Shown: positions 12,807 through 26,600 of the stretch, in pieces
How positions within the stretch are numbered: the stretch's first letter is position 1
Layout of the letters: each line of letters starts with the position of its first letter
Translations under genes and position numbers: made by a program
The notes under the pieces: model-generated
The model's input: the letters and a program-made list of their open reading frames with translations, nothing else
What the model was told of the DNA's origin: nothing
The model's database searches: none
Source of the DNA: Tyto alba
Taxonomy: Eukaryota; Chordata; Aves; Strigiformes; Tytonidae
Length of the DNA stretch: 64,000 nt
Assembly (NCBI RefSeq): GCF_018691265.1
Contig: NW_024881300.1
Span: 3,429,046-3,493,045, forward strand
Direction: 5' to 3'

Positions 12807-12881
12807 CTGGAAGAAGGGGAGGACGAGGCAAGGGAGGAAGCAGGAAAAAAAAAAAAAAAAAAAAAAAAAGAGAGAGAGAAA
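12807..12881 (-). promoter_or_regulatory. Exon 4 acceptor with a very long polypyrimidine tract
   Basis: Just upstream of the 26-bp exon, the plus strand is all purine from 12842 to 12881. It includes A25 at 12845-12869 and an alternating GA stretch at 12870-12879. The transcribed RNA therefore carries a (UC)n run, 25 consecutive U, then CU-rich sequence with only a few G interruptions down to the CAG acceptor. That is much longer than a usual 15-20 nt polypyrimidine tract. U2AF2, PTBP and related factors bind such sequence, and microexons commonly rely on strong upstream tracts. Functional use is inference; the long A run may also be a polymorphic homopolymer. Confidence 0.6.
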
Positions 12882-15800
12882 TAAGATTTTAATGTAAAGG
12901 AGAGATGAAGGATACAGTTAGGATTTCTGCAGGCTTAATGCCTGCTATGTCACCTGCCTGCAATGTCACCCGCCCCTCATCATCTCCCCTGCCACTCGTG
13001 GGGACAGCCTAGGGAGAAGGCAATGGTTGGTGCCACGGAGGGCAGCCACACCCCTCTGCATCCTCAGCATCCCTATGGCTGGCCCAGGGTTCACACATCA
13101 TTTTGGGTATTCCCTGAGGGGGACAGGGGGACCTGTACTTTCCCCCCAGAGGTAGACCTGTGTCTATGGGGGACCCTGTGCCCACTTGGCACAGCAACTC
13201 CTGTCTTCCCCCCAGATATCCACCCCAGTGAGGCACCCGCTGTGGCACAGGAATCTGTTCCCATTTGCTTGGGATAAAAATTTGCAAAATTGACTTTCTT
13301 AGATGGATCAGTTCTCATGATTCTGCCCTCACAAAGCATCCATGGGGCTGTGCACAGTTCCTACCCAGGATTCCCTCTGGACAAAATTGCACAATTACTT
13401 CTCAATACATGAACATTTAGTTTGTGTAATGAAAGCTCAACAGACAAACTGTTCAGGAAATAAAGATTGCTGCTAATCTCTCTGTGCCTCAGATACCCAC
13501 ACAATTATTAGTGCCACTCAAGCACCGGGATGATCTCTTAATAGAATTATATTTTATCAACCTATTGATGTCCTGGAAAGCTATTTCTTTAACTAAACTC
13601 AGCCCTGCTCTGTCTGGCCTGTCAACTTAAGTGGATTAGGGAAAGAGATGTTTTCAATACAGTTTTTATTAGCGGCATCCTCCTTCAGCCCTGCCCCTCA
13701 CCCTTAAATCCCACTGACCGCTTGCCCGTGCCCTAACCAACAGGTCTGCTCCCAGCCCACGGGACCTGGGCTCTTCCCTCCCTCTGTGACCGTGAAGCTT
13801 TCACTCGCTGCTGGCCCTCTCTTGGGGTGAGATATCCTTCTGAAGGGATGGTGCATGGTGGGAAGCATTAATTTGGTCCAAAAATTTGGACCCCGAGTGA
13901 GCAGAGCAGCCTTGCTGGGCTGTGTGTGGCAGCAGGACGGGGCACAGGCTGCATTTCCCACTCAAATTGCATTATCAAGAAAGTGTCTGCTTTAACAGAG
14001 AGACTCATATAGGAGATATTTTCTTTCTATTCAGGCTCTTCCTGAGAAGATACAAATTCCTGCAGCTCGGGGACCCTGTTGGCCTCTCACTAGATGCATT
14101 TTATCCCCTAGGTGCATTAGCCAGCTGCACAACAGCTAAGTAGAAACACACTGGTGAGGATCCGGGGAGGAAATTCCCCAAATTCACAGTGCCACTCGTG
14201 CCCAGGTTCTCACCAAAAGTAGAGCCCCAGGTGACAGAACTGGGGACCCCTTCACTGCCACTCCTGAGCTGTGGCACCTGCCAGGTGCTGGAGGCAAACA
14301 CGAACACCTCGATCCCGTGAGATGCTGGCTGCCAGAAAGGTGCCACCCAACCTGTCTCATGCTGTAGAAGCACATAACCTTTTGGTAACCGATGTCTGCC
14401 ACTGTATAAAAAAATCCATCTCTCATCTCAGACACCTTTGTGGTGCAGGATACACAACGTGGCAGCTGCTGGCAGCAAACGTGCTGGTACAAGCTTCTGC
14501 TGGAGGTGCGGGCAGCACACGCATCTCTCTGCAAAATGAGCTTTCACAGTTCTTTATCTTAAATCCCACAGAGATTTATCATCTTTCTAAAACCCTGGAA
14601 TCACTTCACTGAATCCTACAAAACTCCCCAGGGATGCTGTGAGCTCAATTTCCCTGACTTGATGTTCTAAGGCTCAAATTCACTGAATATGCAGACCTGA
14701 AACGCTACCCAAAAAAGATGACTCCTGACCGAATAGTCCACAGCACTTTGGCAGACGGGATTGCTAACACGGAGCCTCAGCAATTCAGAGGCAGAGAAAA
14801 TTCAGGGAAGGAAGAAACCCAGAAGATGCTTTTCCAGCACCGTCACAGCCCCATGCCTGCCCGAGGACCACAGTCGGTCTTTTATCCAAGCTCTCGCCAG
14901 CACAGAGTCTGGGAAGTTAACCAATACCCTCAGTCATGTGCACAGAAGTAGTTTTTACATCAGCATCAGCCGTAAAGTGCTCAGATAATATTTTTCAGAA
15001 GCCAGTCAGTGTTTATACACACCTACTGAAAGTGGTTATGGGTTTGCAGCTAGGGCATGTTACTGAGAAAAAAAATATATTATTGTATTCCACGTGGTTT
15101 TGCATCGTAACAATTGATCTGCTGCTGCCAAAAGTGACCTTTTATTTCCTCACATCCTGCCATTGTATTATTTAACTTAATTGTGCTTGAATGTTAATTT
15201 GGCTGAGAAGCTGCTTTTAATTTTAAGCCATATTGCATTAAGAATAAAGCCCAATTAAATAAATTACTCAAGTCATAAGCTGACTTAGTAAAAAATATGA
15301 TAATATTCGGATGAAAATTTGTAAGGAGAAATCAATGAGTACTTCAGCACAACCCACAGCATTTCCTGGGATGATTCCATCCCACAGGAGCGTGTCCCTT
15401 GGGAACGTTGCTGACACTCAGCCATGTCCCCATCAGTGTTACAGGGGTTTTATTGCTCAACACGGGTGCTGCACAGCTGAACACGCAAAACAAGGGATGT
15501 GCAGTACCCAGATACAATACAATTTACAAGCTGCTCTGATGCCTTATTAAGTAATCACCCTGGGGGTTATGCCATTAGGATTTTTTGTGATGCAAATATT
15601 GAGGATCAGAGTTTCAAGCCTTGTGAAATGGAGGTGGTGGCTCCCCATGGGCATCCTTGCTGTCCCTAACCCTTCATCCCAACACTGCCCTTCAGCAGAG
15701 ATTTTTGGAGTGGTCACATATCACAGAGCCCTTCAACATGAAAACGTTTAGGTAAGCACTAGTTACCAATTGTTTTTTCAGCTGTTAAATAGTCAACATT

Positions 15801-17274
15801 CCCATAAGTCACAATAAACTAAAAAATAAAGTTGCAACAAGTTGTTCTAATTTTTTCTGAAATAAAAATAAAAATCTTTCAGCTACCAGAATGTTTTGCT
15901 GTGAATTTGTTCTTAATTTTAAGCATTGTTACATTAATAGTATGACTAACTGAAGTACTTATTGAAGCCATAATCCAACTAAGCAGAATAGAGTAATGTT
16001 CAAGTGAAACTTTAAATGAAGAAATCATTAAAAACTTGTGTTATGCAGGGTTTTTTTGCATAATAGAGGCCATATCTGATCACTTTGCAAAACAAAAGTA
16101 CTTCTTTCAAAGCAGAAAAAATTAAAAAACGAGAAAATCCAAGTCTTTTTGCTTTCAGGCCTTTTTCTTTGATTTCCAACCAACGAATCTGCAACTTGGA
16201 ACAGCACAACCTTGCATCCCCAATCTTGCTGGGGATGTGCACCCTCTGAGATTACTTTCCAAGGAAAAGATATGCTTTAGAGAGCCTCCATTTGCCACTT
16301 GGGACCTAATTTCTCCAGCAGAAATATGAGTCAAACACGAGAGCTCAGCTTTCAACCTAGATCACCTTCTGAAAAATCAGAGTACAAGACATAAACTAAT
16401 TTGACCACAAAACAGACTGTTCATCGCTCACCACCCACCACCATTTAAATACGTGGGGATCATTTGACCAGAAAAATGTATTAGCAATAAGGAGATAGTT
16501 TTCCCTGCTGGTTCACATCCAACTATTTCAAAGAAAAATAAAAGTCCTCAAAGCATGATACTCCTCCCTCATATGTGGGAGTTTAAAGAGCAATAACCAT
16601 GCTGCGAGAGCATCTCCTCAGTGGGCTTAATTAAGTGAATTTGCCCAGAGAATAATTACTGTCGCACGACCAGCAAGAGGAAGAGGCTGCCCAGAGTAAT
16701 CACTGTGCCTCCTGCATACTCCAGAGAGAAATAAATTTCTCCCCCCAAAATCCCATCCAATGTTAAAATGCAGTCTGATGAGCTCCTGAACTAATGAGGA
16801 TCCCTGGGAAGTCACATCTTTGCCTTGCCATGTCCCTGATTGCAGTTTATTCAGCGGACGGGCTTTTATCAGAGCTGTCCCTGTACTGACTTTCTGCTGT
16901 TTTTCCATCGGTTCAAAGCACTTACAAGCTTTTTTTCTTCTCTACCCGCCTTTCTTGGAACATGTTTCATCTTTGAGACTTTATCCCAGGCAACAGTGGG
17001 GTGGCCACACCAGACAGCGAGCACATTGCAGCAGGGTGCCCAATAGCCCAGGGATTACGAGCTCAAGCTGAGCACCCCACAGCCAGATCTGTGGGTGGGT
17101 GACGGTCCCCCATGTAACCTCCAGGTCTCAGGTCAGAAGCTCCAGCTACATTCATCCAGATCAGCCCAACACCATTTAAGCAAATCAGCTTTTTCCAGCA
17201 GGAAGACAGCTAATTCCGGAAATTTCCCACCATGGTTATTTGGTTTAGCTCTTAATAAACAAGCCCAGTGCAGC

Positions 17275-17396
17275 GCAGCACTGGAAGGGGTTACCCACGA
17301 GAACATTCCCGGAGGTCTTCAGGACTCAACATGGCAAAGCCAGGGCTGTCCTGGTCCCACTCCTAGGGACTAGAGCCCTGCAGAGGTCCCTTCCAG
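17275..17396 (+). mobile_element. Degraded CR1 LINE fragment (3' part)
   Basis: The order of motifs matches the 3' region of avian CR1 elements: CACTGGAAGGGGTTACCCA (element: cacnggaacaggttgccca), then GGAGGTCTTCAGGACTCAAC, a GGGCTGTCCTGGTC segment, GGGACTAGAG and finally CAGAGGTCCCTTCCA. The usual terminal octamer repeats (ATTCTATG-like) are missing, and spacing differs by small indels, so the copy is old and 3'-truncated or eroded. It lies opposite to the direction of NECAB2 transcription. The match is from memory of the consensus, with no alignment run. Confidence 0.72.
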
Positions 17397-19061
17397 TGAA
17401 AACGGCCGTGAGTCTACTGTCCAGCATCTCTCCCAGCACCTCCCTGTCTCCCTAAGGCAAGGCTGATGGCCTCTGGCTTGCTGTTGTTAACACGGTTCTC
17501 CAGGCTTCTCTTCAATTATAGAGAGGAGTAGAAAAGTTATCTCAAAATGGAAAAGATAACGTGGAGGAGCAGAGCGTGAAATTTACTTCTTGGGTTCTAG
17601 CTCAGCCAAGGGAAAGGTGTCCCAGGGTCTCCCAAGGGCAGCACAATCAAAAACATAATGGGAATTCAGAAGTTGCAAATACATCAAAGTCTCATCTTCA
17701 CAGAGTATTTCTCATGCAAATAGCTTCCTGGATGTGCTGCTCAAATGCCACTCAACACCTGATCAGCTTCAGCTGAAGATAATAACCCTTTTACTTGGGC
17801 AGATGAAAGGTTTCCATCAGCAGCCACACAGCTTAGTTGCTTCACCAGCACAGAAAATGGAGGTTTTTCTGAAATCATGTTCTACTTTTATTTCCATCTT
17901 CTATTCACAGCTTTGGGTTTGCTTCAAGGCTTCAAACGAGCATGGAAACAAATTATCCTCTAGCGTTAGCCACCTGCAAAACTCATTATCATTTAGGAAA
18001 GACTAAAAAACAACATGTGCAGCTGAAAAGTATTATATCTGATGATACGCCTCCTAGTCCCCGCAGCAGCAGCGCTGTGTTATCTCAACACCTCAGAAGT
18101 GGAAAATGTACATCCAGATGCCTCCTAAGGGGTCACAGATGGTCACTCTTGATCATTAGTTTCTGAACTCAAAGAAACATTTTTACACAAACCCCAGAGT
18201 GAGAGAAATTATTCCAGGCAGAGCAAGAGAAATACAAAATACTGGATGCCAGCCAGGAGCCGAATAACTTCAATTCTAAAGAGCTAAGCAACTTCGCAAG
18301 ACCATCACTGTACTCTTCTGGAGAACCCTGTCAATTCCTTCCTGAGACCTTCCCATGTACCTCCTTCACCTGCCCACTTGCTTTAAAAAAAAACCCAACA
18401 CAACAATCTTATGGTACAAGGTAAAAAAGGGCTTCTAAAATATGAGGTGCCACATGCAAAGAAACAGCATAAACCATATGCCAGGGCTGTCCACAAACAG
18501 AAGTGTATCCAGCCAGCTGCAGCTTCAAAGGGCACAGGCAGACAAATATTCAATAGCATATGTCAGTTTTGGCCTTAATTTCTTTAGCCATGACAAACTG
18601 GCAGTCAGGGCTCTGGTGCCCACTTGGCTCTTGCTTTAAAGGATGGTCTTAATCTCCTAGCAAATGTCCCTGCTTCCTGTATGAAATAAATTTAAAATAT
18701 ATTTTGTGGAGCACTTCAGCAGGAATAATTCAAAGATGCATGTACTGGTACAGGCACACCTCCCCTGCATATGATTCAGTACAACCAATAAGCTATTTTC
18801 CAACCAATAACAGGTATTTTTCATTCCGCTCTACTTTTTTTTCCAGCAGGGCAGGGAGCACCACCTGTCGAAATGCCCAGAGTGGATGGAGAAGAGCCCA
18901 TCTGCATGAGCTGATACAGGGTTCACCATTCACTCCAGACAGGTTTCCTCCCAAATCCGTGTTATGTGAAACAGGTGTAGAGTCCATATGGATCGCCACA
19001 TTTCCAGCACTGAAGCACGATGACTTACATTGCAACACCTACAGGGAACGGCTCCCATGGC

Positions 19062-19085
19062 GGGGGGTGCGGGGGGGGGAGTGGG
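19062..19085 (+). other. G-quadruplex motif on the plus (non-sense) strand
   Basis: Runs G6, G9 and G3, separated by TGC and AGT, can be divided into four G-triplets with loops of 1-6 bases. It lies in intron 3 on the strand opposite to the NECAB2 RNA, so any effect would be at DNA level. Pattern-based only. Confidence 0.55.
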
Positions 19086-19705
19086 CTAGTGGTGGTTTCT
19101 GAAAGGCAGAGAAATGCTGCCTTCTCCAAATCAAAAGTAATAACTTTATTCTTCCCTTGGCATGTGCTCCATTATCGAACGTTTGGGGAGCACAGTAAGG
19201 GAGTCTGGAAACCCAGCAGTGAATCATGTTTTTCTCCAAAGCGCTGGCACCGCAGAGAAGAAAAGACAGGGACAAAGAATTGCCCAGAAACAAAGAGAAG
19301 CAAAAAGAGGATTTTGTATGAAGTTTTCACATATAGATTTTTTATTATGAAGAGCCCCATCACCTGTGGTGCGTTATTTGGGACTACAACAGATTCTAGG
19401 TACTCTGTGAGACGATTTCTCTCCTACTTGCCTTGCTATCAGAGAGATTTTTGTTCACCTGTTGGTTTGAAGGCTGAAGGTTGAGGTCCCCAAGGACGTT
19501 TTGCTCACCTAAACCCAGGATACGGCTCCTTCCCGCTCTTTGCACAGCGTTCTTCTGGATTTAGGCAGATGATGACCAAGATAGGAATGGTTTCATTTCT
19601 TTTCCATACTGCATGGCCACTGTGGCTAATGCCACTCAGCAAGACAGAAGGTGAGCAGCAGCAGGACTGCACAGCGAACCTCTATTCAGACCCACAGAAT
19701 ATTAA

Positions 19706-19723
19706 TATTTTAATATTAAAATA
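19706..19723. repeat. 18-bp AT palindrome
   Basis: TATTTTAATATTAAAATA is its own reverse complement and sits within an all-AT stretch from about 19699 to 19723. Such palindromes arise easily in AT-only sequence, so no function is implied. Confidence 0.8.
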
Positions 19724-22700
19724 GTAGTATTTTCATATGGCTTTCTCTGTGTCTCCTCACCTTGATAAGTCATCTGTATCCTCATTACTACAGACACTGC
19801 CCAGATCCAGTTTTCAAGCCACAAGCCTACATTCACTGGCCATGCTAGTGCCCAAAGCTGTGTGCTCCGCATGCTGCTTTGCTCCAGAGCATTGGGGCAG
19901 CAGACTCCTCATTACAAGCCAGTAATCTGGAAAAAACTGATTTTTCAAGGTAAACTGAACTGACCTTCAACACAAAGAAGCATGATATCCTGGCAGGCTC
20001 AGGATAAACCACAGTCCTTTACTCATCCTGTTTCAAGGTTGTTCCCTCCCTGCACAAGAAGTCCCCGTGAAGTTGCTGTGGTGTCACACAGGGAGGCCAG
20101 GACAGATCTGCTCTGCCTCTAGAAACACAGAGAGAGACCAGGAGGCCCTGGGTCCCTGCTGAGCACCGGCAGGTAGGGCTCTCGCTGCCCAGACCAGACA
20201 AAAAGCACCTCAGATAGCCACATCTGTGCTTTCAGCATCACGAAAGAGTCTCCTTTAGATGACCTTCGAGCATGACGGGGAAGATCAGCAGAAGATCTTT
20301 GCCCCCTTCTCCTCCTCCTCCCTGATTTGGAAGCTCCTGGGGACAGTCATGCCCTCAGCAACGTGCCCGGTTGCCTTACAGCCACCGTGCAGCCCAGGGT
20401 GTAGGGTTTACAGGCAGACCTGCTCACTGGCATCCTTCCCACCGTGCCAAAAGATGTTGAGTTCATCTTGGAGCAGCTTTCATGCCTCTGCAATAAGGTG
20501 TGAGCCTTACGAAGGCTATTCCAGCTCTGATTGCAAAGAAAAAGGGTTAAAAAACCCAGATGGTTAGCACTGAATCCTAATTGATTCGTCATGAGGCTGA
20601 ATCCCACAAGTGGGCGGCACATTTTGGGGAGCAACAGGTCCAAAAAAGCCTGGGCCTGCTCTAAAAAGCCCGTGATACCCGAGTGCAGATGTCCTGCCTG
20701 GCAGCGTGGTGCAGGAAGGCGGTTGCCATGGCACTCGACATGAGCAGTAATTAGGGATACAACAGGAAAATGTCTCTTCTCTAGCCAGTGACCCGCGATA
20801 CAACTGCATTTTCCTTGTAGCAGTAACAAACCTCATAAAAACAATGCGAAGAGACTATTAAACTTGCTAAAGAGGATCTCTGAAGTCCAAAACCATCAAA
20901 GCTGAGGCGTGGATGCAGCAGCTGAAGGGATCTCTGCCCCCTGTGACCCTGGCTTGGCTGCTGCTCTTCTCCTGCGGGACCCATCCCCACCTCTCCCAGC
21001 ACAGCCCCTTACCTCCTCCACGGTTTCAACACTCATCACAGTCCTCGAGGAAAGGCTTTTGGTGTGGATTTTCCTGGGTTTGGAAAAGGGAAAACATCTG
21101 CAATGATAGCTCAGGCTTTCTCAGAGGCTCCGTGTAGCACACTGCCCTCCCCACGGCCATGGGTGAGGGCTGCACATGAGGTATAAGGTATGATGAACAC
21201 AATGCCCCTATACACACGCTGGGACTTGCTTTGGTGATAATGCCTGCTAACAGCAATATATTTTGCTTGTGCAGCTGATAAATCCAGCACTGGCCCTTTG
21301 TCAGGGTGGGCAGGATTAAACACCCCTCGCAGTTCTCAGAGTTTCCGTTTCCTTTCAGGGAATCAATATCTACCATAAAGATAGAGACCTCTGCAACATA
21401 ATGTGTTATTTGCTTGGTTTCTCATTTTTAGAGTCTCCCACCTGCTGCTATATTTCAAGGCCAGTTCTTCTCCTCACTCCCTTGGCACACTGATTTATTC
21501 TGCAGTCACAGATATTTATGAAGCACCGGGTCCTACCTGACGCCAGTGCAAGCCCCCGTGCAACCTGATTTCCCACCTACGGCTGCAGGTACGGGTCAGA
21601 AATAGCACAGTGAGGACCCCAGTTGTCTCTCCCTCATCCTCAGAAAGTCCCAAGCTGTAAACTATCCCTGATGCAGACCAGATGCTTTCATCAATAGCTT
21701 CAAGACAAACAAAATAACATTTTCTATGCAGTGAAGTATTTGACAGAACAAAACGCCCAGCTCTAATCATCAAGGGCAACAAGAAAAGTGACTGAACATG
21801 GATAAAAATGAAACAAATGTTCTGGATGCTGTTGGAAAATATGCTCTAAGCTCTCGCTTGTTAAAAGAGAAATAAATGTCACTTTGAAAAAAGGCAGGGG
21901 CAATAAACTGGCACCTGCAGAGTACCAGACATTTGTTTGTTCATTCATCAGCAACTGCAATATGGCATTTCAGGCTGTCAGCTGGTGCTAGACCATCTTG
22001 CTTTGTCGCACAGCTCCAGAGCCGGGGTCTGGGAACTGCCAATGAGCCGGGCTCGGCATCGGCGAGGCTCTGCCCTTCCTGCCCTATCACTTCTATAATT
22101 TAACATTAAAAAATGCAGCATAAAAGTGCAATTTTCCACAAAATGCTGATCATGAATCCAAATCCCCAAAGTCCTTGGAGGGCAGGAGAAGCCCAAGGCA
22201 GAGATGTCCCCCTGGCACCTTTCCTGCCTGCCCTCCGCAAAGCACGGCCCCTCGCTGACCACAGCCACTCCGTCACAGCCTTCTGCAACACAACTGTAGG
22301 CAAGGGGATTTTATTTCTTTTTTTTCTCCCCCTCTATATCCTACCAGGCCACCAGGGATCTGCAAGTTAAGAGCAAAAATTGGTGGGGTTGTTTCTGTCC
22401 ACAGAAAAAAATTTTGGGCTATCAAGGCATGCCCTTCTTGCAACTCTCTTCGTGCCTTGTAAGACCATTTCACAGTCTATTAAAAATAAGCAGCATCTTC
22501 TCTCTCTGCTTTGTCAGAGGTAGACAGAACCTCTAAATATGCACTTGTAAAGGAAAATATCTTGAAAAGCTCATAAAAATTCTTTAACAAGATAAAAAAC
22601 ACAATAAAATGTCTGTTTACAGTGCAATTGATATCCTGAAAAATGTATCAGTGCAGCATACCGATTTACTAAGATTAATCTAACAGTTGGTTTCTAAGCA

Positions 22701-23509
22701 CAGTCATCAGATATTTAGTACAATACTAAACATTTTCAAGTCTCTGTGTGTGATAGATCGTTAATAAATTGCATCTAAACCCCCAACGTTGTTTTGATGA
22801 GTACGTATGTGGATGACTTGATCTTGAAAATATCACACTGCCCACAAGTACATCACAGAAAAGAGAAGGCAGGTTTAATTACAGCCTACAAGTAACTTAG
22901 CTGCTAGGAGGGATGGCTCTCCAAATGTATTGAGTTGCCAATTATAACATACACACTTGGGCCCAGTGTGTATACATACTGGGCTGTATCAGCTCTCATT
23001 TAATTCATTCCCAGACAGTGACAGGCAAAACTGGGACTATAATCCTTGGAAGGACGGGCTGTACATGCCATGGCCAGCACAGAGGTGGCACAGGCGACCC
23101 CTTTGCTCTCAGGGTATTTCCACCAACTCTGCTTTGGAAACGCAGCATGAATTTTTGAGATATTTCCATCATGTTGCATCGAGATAACTGATTATTTAAT
23201 TCTGGCACCCTCATCCCATGCAGAGCCAGGATCTTCAGCCTGCATCCTGCATCACAGCCTGCATTAAACTGAGCTCTTCATCTCACATATGCATTTCACA
23301 AACAGTAAGTACAGCAATTGTGTCTGAGCTAACAACACATCAATTTGCTGTCAGGCTTGTTCAAATTGATCAGCCTCAAGGTAGACTTCTAAATACCAGC
23401 TGTTTGTGATGCATTTGGACCTCTCCGTAATGTCATCTCTATTACTGGGATAGTTACTGTAACTATTCTGGTTTTGCGTAAAAGGGAAGCCCTGTTTGCA
23501 GAAAAATAT

Positions 23510-23600
23510 TAAAAGAAAAAAAACCAAACAAACAAAAAAACCCCAAAACAAAACAAAACAAAAAAAAAAAAAAAAAAAAAACAAACAAAAAACAAACCAG
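23510..23600. repeat. A-rich low-complexity block with A22
   Basis: An A-rich stretch with interspersed C forms AAAC and AAAAC units; a pure A22 run occupies 23560-23581. It could be the remnant of a retroposon tail on the plus strand, but nothing recognisable precedes it, so I call it low-complexity only. Confidence 0.9.
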
Positions 23601-26600
23601 GAAAAGGATGGTTTCAACTTCTGATGCTCATTTACAAAGTCACAACATAGCCCTCCTGCCGTGGAGTGCTTGATAAACTGCTTTAAAAACCAACAAAACA
23701 AAGTTGTCTAGATGGTCTCCCATCCACCGCTCAGCCTTTGAACCCACGAGTGGTTTCCCAGTCTGGCCAGTTCAATAATATTCTCCCAGCTGCTTTCTTA
23801 AAAGCCAACAACATCCATAAGCATGTTAAAGCCTAATCAGCATTCAGGTGGGGCTGCTTGTGTGCGCCCTGCGTCCGGGGAGCAATCCTGCGGTGCCACA
23901 TGCCGAAAGCAAGAGTGGTGGCACTCTGAGCAGCTTTTGGGTACTGCTCGCTCGCGTTTATACAATTATTCTTCTCCAAATCACAATGCCAGGCAGTGAC
24001 CAGAGGGTCTTGGGTCATGTCCCCACCAAATGCCACTGCAGGGAACTTGGGGGCCCTTGCAAAGCCAGTGCTGCTCGTCAGGTGCCCACCACGACAGGGA
24101 CAAGAAGATAGGTGTGTGAATGCAGTGCTAAACCAGTTATAAAGATGGAAAAGATTTATGTATGCATAACAGCAACTGGAAATCACTGTCTGGATTTTGG
24201 AATGTTACAGTGCTGGATTCTGCAAGCCTGAGTTACCCAGAGAAGAGCTATTTGCCTCTGTTTGGCTGAACACCCCTGCCCCACTGTGCTGGGGTGCTGG
24301 TGTCCTGGTGCTCCCTGGGAAAAAAGCCAGGGGACACTGAAATTTTTCACCTTCACGGGGGCAGCTTAATGGCACCGATAACTCTCCTTGGCTCGCAGCA
24401 AAGCTGTACTTCAGCTGTTTTTTCATAGAGACAAGCTTCCCTCCACTTCTTGGCTCTCTCGCTTCCATCAAAATAAGTCATATAAGTCATATCATTGTTA
24501 TTTCTTTTAGCTCAATTTTCAAAACAAACCATTAAAACAAATAAATACTCATTCTTTTTTTGGGGGGGAAGAGAGGGTCTCTCAGGTTCTACCTGGGAAA
24601 TACAATTAGAAATAGGAAAATGTTCTCAAATGTTTTTTCAAACAGGTTTCTGTGCAGTTTTTCCAGCTTCGTGTCTCTCCTGATGACCTTCCCACTGAGT
24701 GATTTTTGTTTTAAAAGCCCTTTTCCTTTGGTGAGCCTGAGATATTTTGTAGCTCTATCAGCATGCAGCTGCTGAGCATCAGCTTTGGCACCAAGTATTT
24801 CTTCACTTAAATAAAAAGTAGAGCAGAGTATAGCATAAGTGACATGTCGGCACAGAGAAGAATAAGCTAGAACTCACAAAACATCTTCCACATAAATAGA
24901 AAGAACAAAATCCACCAAATGCCCATGCTCTCGAGAGCCAAAATTTAAAGCCAGACATATAATTTTTGTGCAATCATTTTGTCCCTTTCAGAAGAGATGA
25001 GAACTGTCTCTTGAATCAGTTAATCAAAATCTCAGCTGATTATACCATCCGTAGTTTGTTTCCCAGAGACCTAATTGAGAACATTCAATATTCAAGAATT
25101 AAGTTGGTTTCAATGGGCACATTCATCTCCATAGTTTGGGCTTCAGCTCCCAGACGAATCTGGCACTCCACTGATTCAGGTTTGCAAAAGCCAAGATTAG
25201 GGAGGGGGAGAAAAACAGGAAAAAAATACTGTCATAATCATCATTGTTCCTTGCCCAAGAAGTGGAAGTACTTTCTGCTCAACTTTGAGAGGACTGGACT
25301 GCAGAAGCCTGGAGAAAAGCATGGGCAGCATGAGCTAAAGCTCATGGTGGTCTCTATCAGATGGAATCTCCCCACACCAAGGGACACAAGACCTGATGCA
25401 GGTTGTGGGAGGGTAAAGCATCTCAGAGTATAGCTGGGGGGGACTGCGGTATCCAAACAGAGTGGTAACAACAGACCTTTTCCACCAGAGGAAAATAATT
25501 ACTGGAGCAGAAGGACAGCAGGCTGCTGCATGATGGAAGGTACTGCAGGTGTTGAGGTCTGGAGCAGGGTTGTGTGTTGGAAGGAGGGTGTTGAGAACCT
25601 CATGTTCAATTGTGATGATGTGAAGCTCCATTTCTGCCCAGATTATCAGATGGAGCACAAGGTGTAGCTTTAGCTTGCACACATCAAGCTTCCCCTGCAA
25701 ACTGTTTGCTCAGGAACAGATTTTGAGCTCCTTTGCCTTTCTCCTTGACCCCTCCGGAATGTCCCACTGCTCTTATACAACACCAAACCAGGAGTTTTCA
25801 GAGTCAGGGTACCATCAAGCCAGAGAGCTGCAAGGCTGCTACTGAGGCTACTGAGACATCTTGCTTTGGCTCCTCTCGTGGGGAACAGCGTCAGTCCAGA
25901 CCCCCAACTACACCTGCAGCACCTTGCCAGCATCTCCTCCCACCCTTTGGATGCTGCTCACCCTCATAGTGCGTTAAGCTCCATATCCACAGACACTGAG
26001 TATTTACACAGTCTAACATAAACCAATTTTATTCTCTGGGTGGCAATGTAAACAAAGAGAAACAAAATTCATCCATGCGAGCTACCAGCCCAATTTCGAG
26101 AGCTTCTGGCCCCACAAATGCCCTGATGATGTCTGCAGAGGTTAGAAATCAGATAAGAGCTGGGGAGATTTTTCCCAGATGAGTTAGAGGAAGGAAACTG
26201 GGGAGGCCGAGCAGGAGGAGCACACACTGCCACGCTCCCTCCCTCTCCTTAGGAGCCTCAGCACCAGCACCGATGCTCTGCACATCCTCCTCTGGCTCGA
26301 AACACACACCATAACCAGCAAGCCACAACAGCGGGAGACAGCTCGCTTCTGCTTATATCCCTCATTAACGCTAACATGATTTTAACAGCTTCTCTTGCAC
26401 AATTAACAGCCAGTGAAATATAGACTTGTCCCTCTGCATTTGCTCTGCTTCCATCAAGCTTAAGCAAGCGGCGCTCGCAGCCAGGCCCTGAGCAGCAGCC
26501 GTCCCGCCGTGCCAGCCCAGGGCTGGACGCATCTCAGCTCTGCTTTGTCAGGCAGCATGTTGCCCCCCTCCACCCACGACAGCTCCGCTTCGGATTGCAG

